From NCBI GenBank assembly GCA_001574975.1, contig KQ965806.1:31777-77267 (forward strand): a stretch of 45,491 bases of DNA, in the 5' to 3' direction. This stretch comes from Gonapodya prolifera JEL478 (Eukaryota > Monoblepharomycota > Monoblepharidomycetes > Monoblepharidales > Gonapodyaceae). Position numbers and translations under genes: made by a program. Of this stretch, positions 29,739-39,583 are shown piece by piece (positions within the stretch are counted from its first letter, which is position 1; each line of letters opens with the position of its first letter). The notes beneath the pieces are model-generated. The model searched no databases. It was not told the origin of the DNA and saw nothing but the letters and a program-made list of their open reading frames with translations.

Positions 29739-32690
29739 ATGGTCGACGAAACCGCTCCGGAAGGAATGGACGCGGAACCGCCCGTCACCATCAAGCGAAA
29801 CAGGGACGACGAGTCCAGGAGCAGAAGCCGCGAAGGTTTGCTTTCCCCACTCTTTTTCCTCTCTTTGTTCCCTCTTCAACCCGCTTTTTTCACGCCCCGC
29901 AGACCGCCGCAACCAGAAGCGCGCGCGCAAAGGATCCCAGTCGCCAGGGGGGAAGTACCGCGACTCGTACTACCCGGACTACCGCGAGGGGTACAAACGG
30001 GAAGACTACGACGATAGAAGCTACGGGTGAGTCTCGTACAGTGTACCGTCTGCGTGGAGATTTGGTTGTGACTCAACCTGCAACGGTGACACTCAACAGA
30101 AACAGCCGCCCACAAGTCGTTCGTGACCCGATGCGGCTCGACTTCGTTGCAACCTACGCGCAGGTGCTGCTGCCCATTCTACTTCCACTTCCACTTCCTT
30201 TTCTCACACACGCTTTCCTCCACCACACCTAGTTCCGCGACTGGTACCGCGAGAAGGACCCCAACGCGTCCGACGAAGCCCTGCGCAGGGAGTACGACCA
30301 GTACAAGGAGAAGTTCAATAGGCAGCAGTTCGAGGCCTTTTTCGAGAAGCACAAGAGTAGCGCATGGTGCGTTTGTCCGTCTTGCTCCCGGTTCTTCCCC
30401 GTTTCATTTGCCCTTTCCCAAAACTCCACCACAACCCCGGCCCCTTCCCTCCCAACCAGGTTCCGCGAGAAATACCACCCGGTCGACTCGCTCCCGCTCC
30501 GTCTCTCCGTGGCTCGTCTCAAATCCAGCCTGCTGACCACCTTCCTCTCCGACCTATCCTCCGGCGCATTCGACGACGCATCCTTTGACGACCCGCTGCC
30601 CGAATCCCTCGCGGCGACATGGCCCGACCAGGGGGATCGCCAGGACGCGAGGGACGAGACGCTGAGGAAGATTATGAGACGAGCGTGGGAGAGTCCAGAG
30701 GATCCGGCGGATAGGGACAGGAAGGTGTTTGTGAAAAGCGTGCCGGCGGGGATGTCGAGGGAGAAGTTTAATGAGGTGCGTCTGTGGTCGTGTCTTGGGG
30801 GAGGGCGGCGCGGGGATGTTTGGAAGCCCGGGCCGACCAAAGAATGCGCGATGGAGAGAGCAAAGGAGTCGAGACGAGCTGGCCGACCCCCACGCCTCAG
30901 CCGGAGGTGGGGGTGAGGACGAGGAAGAAAGATTCTGTGCGGAGAGTGTCGAAAGGAGTTGCCCGCTTCCTGACATCGTTCTCCACCTTCCGCACCATCG
31001 CTGTTCCCCCCAACCCCAGTTCTGCTCCCAAGCCGAAAACTTCTCCGCCGCACATTTGTCCGAGCCCAACCCGCGCCAGCAGATGATGCGCCTCGCGTGG
31101 CTGACGTTCGTCAAGGGGACCGATGTGAACAGGGCGATCGAGGCGTTGAATAATAGGACGGTGGGTTCGCACTCGATCTTTGCTACGTTGTGGCCCTGGT
31201 ACCAAACTTTACTCCCCCCCAACCCCACTAGTTCGAAGGCCACGAATTCAAAGTCGCCCCGCACGAAATGCAACCCGTGCGGTTCCGCTCAGCCCCCGAA
31301 GCCGCCAACCGCCCGGCCCGGCTTCGGCGGGACTTGGAGCTCGTGCGCAAGCTCGCCGAGACGCTCGAGCGGGAGGCGAGGGATGTCGTTGCGGCTGCTA
31401 CTGGCGCGGGGGTTGGTGGATTGGGAGCGGGAGCGGGCGCTGATGCTAAGGGAGTGGCTGGAGGTGAGGGAAGTGCAGAAGCAGCAGCTGGAGCAGGGGA
31501 CGGAGGAGAGGCTGCGGTGAAGATGGATGTGGATGTGGATATAGAGTTTTCTTTTGGGGATAAGATTGAGGAACGCGCCAGGGAGATTGTGGGGAAGGAC
31601 GATGATAAGGCAAAGGGTGATGTCGCGTTGGTGGGTTGATGGTGTTCGGGGTTTGGGGTGTGTTGGATAGGCGGACTGACGTGTTTTGTGCACATTTCCC
31701 CCACCCCTCAACCGCCCCGCGACAGACCAAGAAAACGCTCGACCTGTACATCACCTACCTCCGCCGGGTGCACCTGTACGACTACTACACCGCCTCGGAA
31801 ACGTCCTCTGTCGAAGACTTCTCGCGCAAGAACTCTCCGACATTCCGGTGCCGTCTCCCGCCCGGCTCCGAACTGAGCATCGCGCCGACGACCAAGCACA
31901 CGCCCGAGGACCGGTGGTGCGATCGTCTGGACGACAAGATCGAGTCTCGGATCAAGAAGACAGACGTGGGTCAGACGTTTCATCTGGGTGGAAAGGACCT
32001 TGAAGTGGAGGCCGACCGCGCGGTGGTGGCCGAGACTGTGAGGGAGAGCGAGAGCAAGTACAGGTGCAAGAAGTGCCAGAAGCTGTTCAAGGGGGATGAG
32101 TTCGTCCATAAGCATATCAGGAACAAGCACCCCGAAGTGGTCGACGATGCTAAGAAGGCTGCTGAGGTGAGTCTCATTTGCGTCGTGGGGGCTTCTGTGG
32201 TGGGTGAAGAAGCTGACATGCTGACCTCGTACCCGGTCTGTAGTACTTCAATCAGTACGCAACGGACCCGACCAAACTCACCAGCGACCGTGCTCCGGGC
32301 GATCAGCGCGACGGGCCCTCATCTCGTGCGGCGGGTGGAGGCAGTGGCGGAATGGGCATGGGAGCGTACGGGTACCCAGCGGCACAGCAAATGCAGTACT
32401 GGCCCAATGCGTTTGAAATGTTTGGAATGGCGGGAGCCTGGGGCGGCGGTGGAGGCGGCGGGTGGGGCATGGGTGGTGGCGGAATGGGTGGCGGTGGTGG
32501 TGGCGGAGGCGGGAGGAGTGGTGGTGGTGGCGTTAGGGGCGGAAGGGGAAGTGGCGGTGGTGGAAGAGGCGGCGGAGGGCAGAGAGGAGGAAGGGGCGGA
32601 AGGGGTGGCGGAGGCAGAGAGATCGTGTCTTATACGGATTTGGATTCAGTGGGGGTCGGCGAACAGGAGGAGACCATCAATTATGGGTGA
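29739..32690 (+). CDS. ARS2/SERRATE-like nuclear RNA-processing protein, 9 exons
   Basis: ARS2/SERRATE proteins bind the nuclear cap-binding complex and route capped transcripts to export, processing or decay. Exons: 29739-29835, 29903-30026, 30100-30163, 30233-30366, 30460-30775, 31020-31160, 31232-31630, 31726-32166 and 32244-32690; all junctions keep frame, giving about 720 aa. N-terminal region: Arg/Asp-rich tail (DDESRSRSRE), then the SERRATE N-terminal domain (FRDWYREKDPNASDEALRRE, QFEAFFEKHKSSAWFREKYHP). Centre: RRM-like part (RKVFVKSVPAGMSREKFNE, RLAWLTFVKGTDVNRAIEAL) and TLDLYITYLRRVHLYDYYTA. C-terminal part: the C2H2 finger YRCKKCQKLFKGDEF with HKHIRNKHPE, and then a Gly-rich region of about 80 residues with RGG motifs. 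The Gly-rich tail replaces the usual Pro/Gly tail. The gene looks intact. It is convergent with the HAD remnant, whose stop lies 95 bp beyond. Confidence 0.93.
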
Positions 32691-32784
32691 TCACGCGAAG
32701 GAGAGGTGGAGCCAAGGGGGATTAAAGGGGCAAATAATAAGAAAATTTAGGTGGTAAGACGAAAGACAATTTCGGTTCTTGGTC

Positions 32785-33195
32785 TCACTGGCGTTTCGTG
32801 ACACGATCAAGAAGTGTTCCGTTGAGGTCGAGCACCGCGAGGATGTTGGTCCGAGTGTCAATTCCGTTTCTGCCTGGTGGAACATCATGAGAGCTGCCAC
32901 TGTCCACCAAAGACACCATATTAGGGTCTGTGCCGGTCATCAGTGCTCCTTTGCCGACGAAGATGGGTTCTGCGATGGTTGACTTCAATCTCTTCGTCAC
33001 CCCTGTCCCGTAGAGTGATTGGCAACTGTTGCGGGCTCTATCGACAAAAGGTTTCGACTGGATCCCGCCGACGAGGGCTTGATTGATGTTGCAAAGGTGT
33101 TTCGCTGATGCAGCACTTCCGAGAAGGAGACGAACAAGCGCCAGAGCGGATGGAAGTGCTGTGTGGTTTGTCCTGTCGTCCCTTTGTTTCTAAAA
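32785..33195 (-). pseudogene. Truncated HAD/FCP1-like phosphatase remnant
   Basis: A minus frame runs from a possible acceptor (CTTTTTAG, near 33190) to TGA at 32785. Near its end it reads NILAVLDLNGTLLDRVTKRQ. DLNGTLL (32812-32829) is motif I of the NLI/FCP1-type HAD phosphatases, with the Thr spaced as in DxDGTL. Preceding residues (RLLLGSAASAKHLCNINQAL, YGTGVTKRLKSTIAEPIFVG) are not diagnostic. In complete proteins the whole catalytic domain follows this motif; here only eight residues follow before the stop, and the ARS2-like gene ends 95 bp further on, leaving no room. I therefore read it as a gene that lost its 3' part. A GTGAGA donor overlaps the stop, so an intron leading nowhere is an alternative. 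Confidence 0.38.
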
Positions 33196-33302
33196 AGTAG
33201 AAATTCAAGTGTACGTCAGAGGAAATCACTTCAGGTACCGTCTTTGCAATATGAGGACGAAAGGTAAGACAGCAAAAAGGCGAGTATTATAACACATTCC
33301 CC

Positions 33303-35748
33303 TCATATAGGTGCAGTTTTCTTCTTCAGCCACGCCCGCACTGTTTCCGTCGCGACTCCCGCCTTTCCTTTGGATCCATACAACTCCAAAGCCTCCAGCA
33401 TGGTCCGTTGTACCAGAGCATGGTAATCATTCAGCCTGTGGTGATCGGGGAACGTCACTTGTCAGCCCAGTGAACAAGCAATATGTCAGGTCTACCAACC
33501 ACTGTTTCTCGTCAGGCGGCATGGCATTCACATCAATGAGGTCCGTCTCAATGGGCAGAAAATCCACCGCTTTGAGTGTCAACCACTCCTTCCATTCTTC
33601 CCCAGTAGTGAACTGCTGATTATGCTTTGCGCGGGACACAACCGTCACATTCTCCAACCGGTACCCAAAATCTCCCTCAACGTAGACCGCAGGTTCGATC
33701 GTGACGACATTCCCCTCCTTGAATGGGACTCTATCAAACATCCGCGACGACCCAATCCCATGCGGTCCCTCCACGACGCACGTCCCAACCCCAACGCCGT
33801 GCCCTTGGAGACTCGTAGATTCGAGGCCGAGGTCCCACAGCGGGCGGCGGGCGATGGAATCGATCTGGTAACCCGTCGTGCCGACGGGGAAGACGAGGCT
33901 GGACAGGGATATGAAGGATCGTAGGACGGCGGTGTATACTAGTTTCTCATGTTGTGTGGGGGCTCGAGGGTGGCGAGGGTGTTGGTAGAAGAATACGCGA
34001 GAGAAGTTCTGTGAATTCAACGACCAGGGATTATTTGCATCACACCAATCGTCGAAAGCATGAACCGCATCTCCTCCACACTTGCCGTCGTGCCATCTGG
34101 ATAGTGGGCTCCTGACACATGGACGTAAGGTCCCGAAGTTTCAAAGCTCAGATTACGGGTGGGTGAAGGAGCGGTTGGAAGTGATGTGTTTCGTGCGTAC
34201 GCCGAAATTGAAGCAAAAGAGTTGGATATGTATCCCGCTTGAAGACTGTCGGAACGAGTGGTGGATTGTTGTAAGGTCTTTCGTCGTTTAAGTGGTCGTC
34301 GTCAACTCACCGTCTAAGTTGTTCAACCTTCTCAGCACATTCAAGTTCCGAAAGAGACGGATCACCGTTCCGAAACCGATGTTCAATCTCCTGCTCGATC
34401 CACGCAAAGAACTCAATCGCAGCGGTGCAGTCTCGCAGGTGGCAGGAGCGAACTCCTTCCAGCTCGACAGGATTCTTCACAGATTTCAAACGTTGAAGGG
34501 GAGATATTTGACTAAATGCCACTTGACGAATCACGGCTGGTGACAGCGGGGATGTTTCGTCTTCCTTGAGGATTCCCATTGCGATGGTGAGGTTCATCAT
34601 CAAGGTCATGCTTATCCTCGTGTCCACAAAGAATGGTGTGTCGCCAGTGCTACAGCGCGAGGCGAACGTGCGGGCATCTGGGAGGAAGTCCTCATACGAT
34701 CGAGTGATGACATCTTGCGTTTCAAGGTGGTCTGGCGCCAGAACCTCCGAGATCATTCCTGGGCACCTGGAAAGCAGGGAAGGATCCACACGACGTAACT
34801 TTCGAGGATCCATATACACCGCGGCACTGTCCTTGCCGACGATCATGAATGCGTAGAACTCTGAGTTGTGGACCATGTCCGTCCCGCGCAAGTTCAGCAA
34901 CCACGCAACCTCGTCAAGCTGAGTGACAACGATGCCGCCGGGAAACCCAGCATTGGTTAGGTGTTTGCGGAGGATTGCAAGCTTTTCAGGTGTGCTGGCT
35001 CCGGTAACGGATTCGGGAAGCGAGAACACAGGGTTGTTCATCGGAGGAGGTCGGTTACTCCAAACGTGATCGACAATGTTAACGTGGGTTGGGCTCATCC
35101 GCAAGTTCATTTGAGATGTATCGAGGAAACTGTAGGTCAGGACATTGCACATTATGACTCGTGACGAAAGATGAATCATGAATGTTTCTGGACCAACCTC
35201 AAGTATTGCTCAGCAGTGGTTGTTTCCGGATCAAACCCCACCTTTGAGCCCGGAGCGCAATTCTTCAGGAGCCATATCCCTGGAGTTAAATCCACGGAGT
35301 CCGCCACCAAATCCCAGGTTTCGGTGTCAATAACTTGGACTGCCTGGAGCGGACAAAGGTGATTGAAGATTCGACATACAAAGATCGCTGATGAGATCCC
35401 GCGTCAGCTCACCCACCTTGACTGACGCGAGTCCATAGACCCATAGTGCTGCTTTGCGGGCAGTGATCGCGCACGTAGTCGCACCCGAGTCAGTGAATCC
35501 AGTGAGGAAGCCGATTCTTTTGTCACTCTCTCCAGGTTCGTACGACGTCTACAAGAAGAAAATTGATTTGAACGGAGTTTGGTGTTGGCTGCGTGGTTGA
35601 TTGCAATCCAGTGACAGCTCACCCCATGTCGATCGCCATTCACGACAATGAGAGCGTCCAGTCCCTCTTCGACCATCAGTCTGCGCACATCTTGTAGCTT
35701 GTGGTGCGATTTCTCCTTCTGGAGCGGAAGAAAGTCCACGATCGCCAT
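33303..35748 (-). CDS. Aminopeptidase P (X-Pro, M24B) family protein lacking metal ligands
   Basis: Exons 35748-35623, 35548-35417, 35343-35198, 35129-34311, 34245-34086, 34008-33500 and 33435-33303 stay in frame (about 674 aa). N-terminal creatinase-like domains: LMVEEGLDALIVVNGDRHG, ESDKRIGFLTGFTDSGATT, and later VDHVWSNRPPPMNNPVF and GGIVVTQLDEVAWLLNLRG. The C-terminal pita-bread domain shows PTQHEK, PVGTTGYQIDSIARRPLW, GHGVGVGT, TIEPAVYVEGDFGYRLENV and EKQWLNDYH. M24B enzymes use two Asp, one His and two Glu to hold two metals. Here DSGA is VSGA and DGTTDVTRT is DGTTNFSRV, so both Asp are gone. The His of GHGVG and both Glu (IEP, LENV) remain, but NVHEGP is CVVEGP, losing the proton-shuttle His. 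It is probably a non-catalytic relative. The intron 34009-34085 starts with GC, and two others use GTTGGT donors. Confidence 0.92.
34009..34085 (-). other. GC-AG intron in the aminopeptidase P-like gene
   Basis: The donor reads GCAAGT, the usual extended sequence of GC donors, and the acceptor TTCACAG. Removal joins YPDGTT to NFSRVFF exactly where M24B proteins read DGTTDVTRT. Reading through instead gives a stop 26 codons later. Confidence 0.75.
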
Positions 35749-35891
35749 GGACACGGATGTAATCGGCCCGCTCCTACCCTTGCTGCATTTGCACCTCGCA
35801 CACCGGAGCGTTTCGTTACTTCGCCTTTGCAAAGCTCACTGAGTTATAGCATTTGTGACCGTCGTGACTCTCTCATGCCGTTGTACCCGCA

Positions 35892-37849
35892 CTAGTATGT
35901 TAACGTGAGCTCCCTAATTCCCTTCCACTCCCCACCACCAACCGCCACCGCGTCGCCCACAACAATCGCCACGGGACTCTCCAACCTCGCCTCCTTCACC
36001 GTCTCCGCAACCGTACTCATGTGGCCCGAACCACTTTCTGCAGACTCCCACCATTCCCGTCCTCCCACCAGGCCTTCTGCACAACCGCGACGGGACACGT
36101 TTCGCGCCACCCTTTAGCGACGAACCCTTGCACGATTTCAGCAAGCCTTCCGAACCCCATCAACACAACCGCCGTGCGCCCTTTGGTCCACTCGGGGAGC
36201 TCCGGGACGTACCTGCCCTCGCCCCGCGCGGTGATGACAGACAAGCAGTCAGCGACCCCGCGGTGCGTGACGGCGATCCCGGCAGCGAGCGCCGCGGACG
36301 TGGCTGAGGGAACCCCGGGGGCGACACCGACCCGGACCCCGCGGGACGTGAACCAGGCGACTTCTTCCATCCCCCGTGCGAAGAGGAAGGGGTCCGCCGT
36401 TTTTGAGGCGGGCCACAAGGGGCGGTCGGCTGTCCCCGTGGGCCTGCTTTATCGAAACAAGCTTGGCAAGGCAACTCTCGTTGGCGCCCATCTGGGCCGC
36501 GTCCGAAGCCCCGCCCGACCCGCTCTTCTCTGCCACGAACGTCGTTTTTTCTCTTAGCCCCGGGACCCAGGCAAGGAGGCTCGGTCCGACGAGGCGGTCC
36601 GACACGACGTGGTCGGCGAGGAGATGCGACAACAGGCAGGAGAGCGTGAGGTGGGAGGGGTGGCCTGGGCCGCCGCCGAGGAGGAGGATCGTACCGGTTA
36701 TGGAAGTGGTGGACGGAGAGGGGTGGAAGAAGGAGAATGATGGTGGTGGGAGGAGGGTGGCGAAGTGGGATGAGGTGATTGAGTTTGAGGTTGAGGAAGG
36801 TTCGGGGGCTGTAGCGGTTTCCAGGGGTATTGGTGATAGTGAGGGTGTACTTTCGATTGATTCCTGAGGTTGCGCTGGCGCTGTTTGAGGCTTTGAAGAC
36901 GCTGCTGGAGGTTCCAGCGCCTTCGTATCCTTCCCCATCGCCGCTTTTGACCCCTATGCGGGCGGCGCGACATCCTCACCCCTGGCCACCTTCCCCGCGA
37001 CATCCTCCACCTCATTCTCCTTCATCCGGGCCCACTGCAGCATATTCCACTTCTTCTGCGCGTCGGACATGAACTTGATCCTCCTTGTGCGCTCGACACC
37101 CATAATCTTGCGCTTTTCGCGGAGCTTTCCGCAGCTAGTCACGGCCTGGCCCGTAGATGGGTCCAGCGAGGCCACGAGGGATTTCTTGATTCGCCGGCTC
37201 AGACCTGGTGCGAAGCCGGACGTGGAGACGGAGATTTGGACGGGTCCGTCTCGGACCGTGGTTGGGATGTGAAAGTCGCAGCTGGGTGAAGTCGGTTGAC
37301 GTTTCTTTAATGCTGGCAACATCGCCACTCTCAACTCACCATTCCGGCACATCCGCACAATTCACCACAATCCTCCTCTTGTTACATTCCTATACACGCT
37401 CCTTGTCACGATCCGCTCCTCGTCCTCCTCCTCGGGCTCGTAGCACGACAGAACCGGCCCACTCCTTGGCGTCCATGTCGGAGTCCAGGTCGATTTCCCT
37501 GTCGTAGTACTCGATGAAGTGCCGCATGGGGTGCAGATCGAGCAGTTTACGCACTTTGGGGTGCACGCGGGAGGAGGGAGAGATGAAAGTCATGCGTGCT
37601 AAAGAAGAGAGAATGCGCGAGAGGGCCTGCGTGGAGTGCGATCGGGCGTATATAGAAGGATGAGGTGCTCGAGATACTTTCTTTGACAATGCGCCGCACC
37701 TCGAATCCGCCGTTGACGACCAGTACGGGCTTGTCCCTGAGGCGAAAGTTGACGACGAATCCTGCGCCATCGGCAGGCAGGGGAGCGTCGGAGACAACCA
37801 TCGGATTCGCTTGTGCGGCGTAGTCCCAGGCGGGCAGTGCAGTGGACAT
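35892..37849 (-). pseudogene. Siroheme synthase (MET8-like plus uroporphyrinogen methyltransferase), broken
   Basis: CysG-like layout. N-terminal precorrin-2 dehydrogenase/chelatase domain: exon 37849-37700 (FRLRDKPVLVVNGGFE), exon from 37626 (MTFISPSSRVHPKVRKLL, later CNKRRIVVNCADVPE), then, after an intron, CDFHIPTTVRDGPVQISVS. C-terminal methyltransferase (SUMT): LLLGGGPGHPSHLTLSCLL, ADHVVSDRLV, DPFLFARGMEEVAWF, VTHRGVADCLSVITARG, TAVVLMGFGRLAEIV, SPVAIVVGDAVAV. This enzyme makes siroheme for sulfite and nitrite reductases. Breaks: single-base frame changes near 37454 and 37390, a TAG at 36954-36956 between the domains (avoidable only by a possible 57-bp intron), an extra base in a T5 run at 36400-36404, and a missing base near 36018. 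Neighbouring long genes on the same strand keep frame, so real decay is more likely than poor sequence, though the homopolymer case is suspect. Confidence 0.85.
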
Positions 37850-38097
37850 CGGTGGTCCGTGTGCAAATAAAATGGTGAGCTGTGAAGAGTGGGTAAATTT
37901 TCGCTGCTGCGGTCGAGTCATTGAGCCGATGCCGCCAGTGGAAAATAACTTGTTGAAATCCAATTGAATACAATACGCATGTTGACTTCCCTCTTTTAAC
38001 GGAAATCATGCTTGCGCACCGTCTGTGCAGGCTCTTCTCAAACAGGCTTCAAATCGCAGATCACGCACTCGGCCATATATATCCCCAGCCCTCATCC

Positions 38098-39430
38098 TTA
38101 CACACCCACACCACAGAAGCTGCAGTTTCTCAAGATCTTCAAACACGTTGGACGTTCACATTTAGCACAGACCTCCATCGCTAACTTCTCCATGAGATCC
38201 TTGTCAATTGAAAATATCATAGCACACATATCAGTGAGAAGATATTGTATGCATTCAAATGCAGCCCCAACCGGTGTGCCGATGTCACTATTTCTGATGT
38301 CCAATATCTTCAAACTATGCCCCAATCTTAGCATCAGGTGAGGGATTGCTGTGAAGTCAGATATGCGGCAGTTCTGCATTACGAGGGATTGCAGATTTGG
38401 GCATTGCGTTGTAACCTGTTGACAAATGCAAGGTCGGGAAAATCGCATTTTGAAAGCGATATTACACTCAGTTACGCGTCACTGTTGCTCTGCAGAATGG
38501 GAAGAACTCTGTGTGCCCACGGTGAAAGAGTCGATTCACGTCCGGGTGGTGTGGTAGCGTCTTCTTGGATGATGTCACATGTGTAGCTTCTTCCCACAAT
38601 TGTGAATCTTCAAGATGCTCAGAAATAGGAATCCCCCAAAACGGCAAATATCGATGAATAAATTTCCGATGACAGAAGAGGGTTGAGGTGCATTTTGTAA
38701 AGATCAGAAAGCTGCAAACATCCTCGGAAATTTTGCAGTCTGCGGAGCGATATTGGTTCTCCGGAGCTTCGAACGTTGAGCAATGACAAGTACTTTGCTT
38801 TTCCAGCAATCGAGTCCATGTACCTCAACAAGTCCGTCGCATGTGGCATGAACACCGTCAGTTTTCGGATACAAGCAGCTCTTTTCGACCCCCCAACCGA
38901 TTCCAAGATAATCGGCATCCAATCGAACAAATCCACGTTGACAGCATCGTAATTCAACGATTGAACAGACGTTGCGACCTTCTCGAAGAAGAAGGAGGCC
39001 TCTCGCGCGTGTTGCGTGTCTAATAAAAAGTTTTCATTGATGGATACAACACACGGTCGTGCCAGGTCCTTGCTCTCCTCTCCGAGAGCTTGCCAGCGTC
39101 GAAGAACTGAGTGGAGGTTCGCCGTCTTTGTCCTTTTTACTTCCAATCTCCACTGCATGCCAACTCGCCCTTTTCACGGGACGGTACCAAGCCTTGCTGA
39201 AGCGTGGAGGAGCCACCGATGCCGAAAACCTCACTTAAATGTACGGAGCGGTTGAACTTGACGGAATCACTCACCAGACGAGAGCGTATGGTACAGGATT
39301 TGTTGTGATGTCTTCGACAAATGCCCAGGACATGGGCCAGGATTTCCGGTAGGAACAGACCTTGCAAGGCAGGGGATAGAAACTCTACAACACTTGACGC
39401 TCGAGTTGTAGAATAAATAGTGGTTGCCAT
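38098..39430 (-). pseudogene. F-box/LRR-like protein gene with one frame change
   Basis: Exons 39430-39275, 39152-38483 and 38415-38098; the introns are 122 bp and 67 bp, both GT-AG. The F-box begins LFLPEILAHVLGICRRHHNK, then LRRWQALGEESKDLARPCVV. The middle exon carries repeats (YLSLLNVRSSGEPISLRRLQ, LQLSDLYKMHLNPLLSSEIY) and the last exon NLQSLVMQNC and HSLKILDIRNSDIG, a Leu-rich pattern typical of fungal F-box proteins. The middle exon is one base too long: the frame changes at a C5 run (38633-38637 on the plus strand), after which homologous-looking sequence continues (IPISEHLEDSQLWEEA). It may be a recent pseudogene or a homopolymer sequencing error. It lies on the same strand as, and next to, the two F-box genes that follow, but is not a close copy of them. 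Confidence 0.75.
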
Positions 39431-39583
39431 TTGATTTGGGTGGACCGACGGCCGGGTGAAAGAATCACCACCATTTCATTATGATTTGATAAATTGTTTA
39501 AATATATAGTTGAACTCTCTCGCGACCTTTCCCTTGCTCGAAGTTGGCTCATCCGGCGCCAGACTGAGCTGCAGATAAGTGTG

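Noticed and set aside
31268-31520. Reverse frames over the Ala/Gly-rich part of the ARS2-like gene
   Set aside because: Shadows of a low-complexity coding exon that joins in frame to its neighbours.
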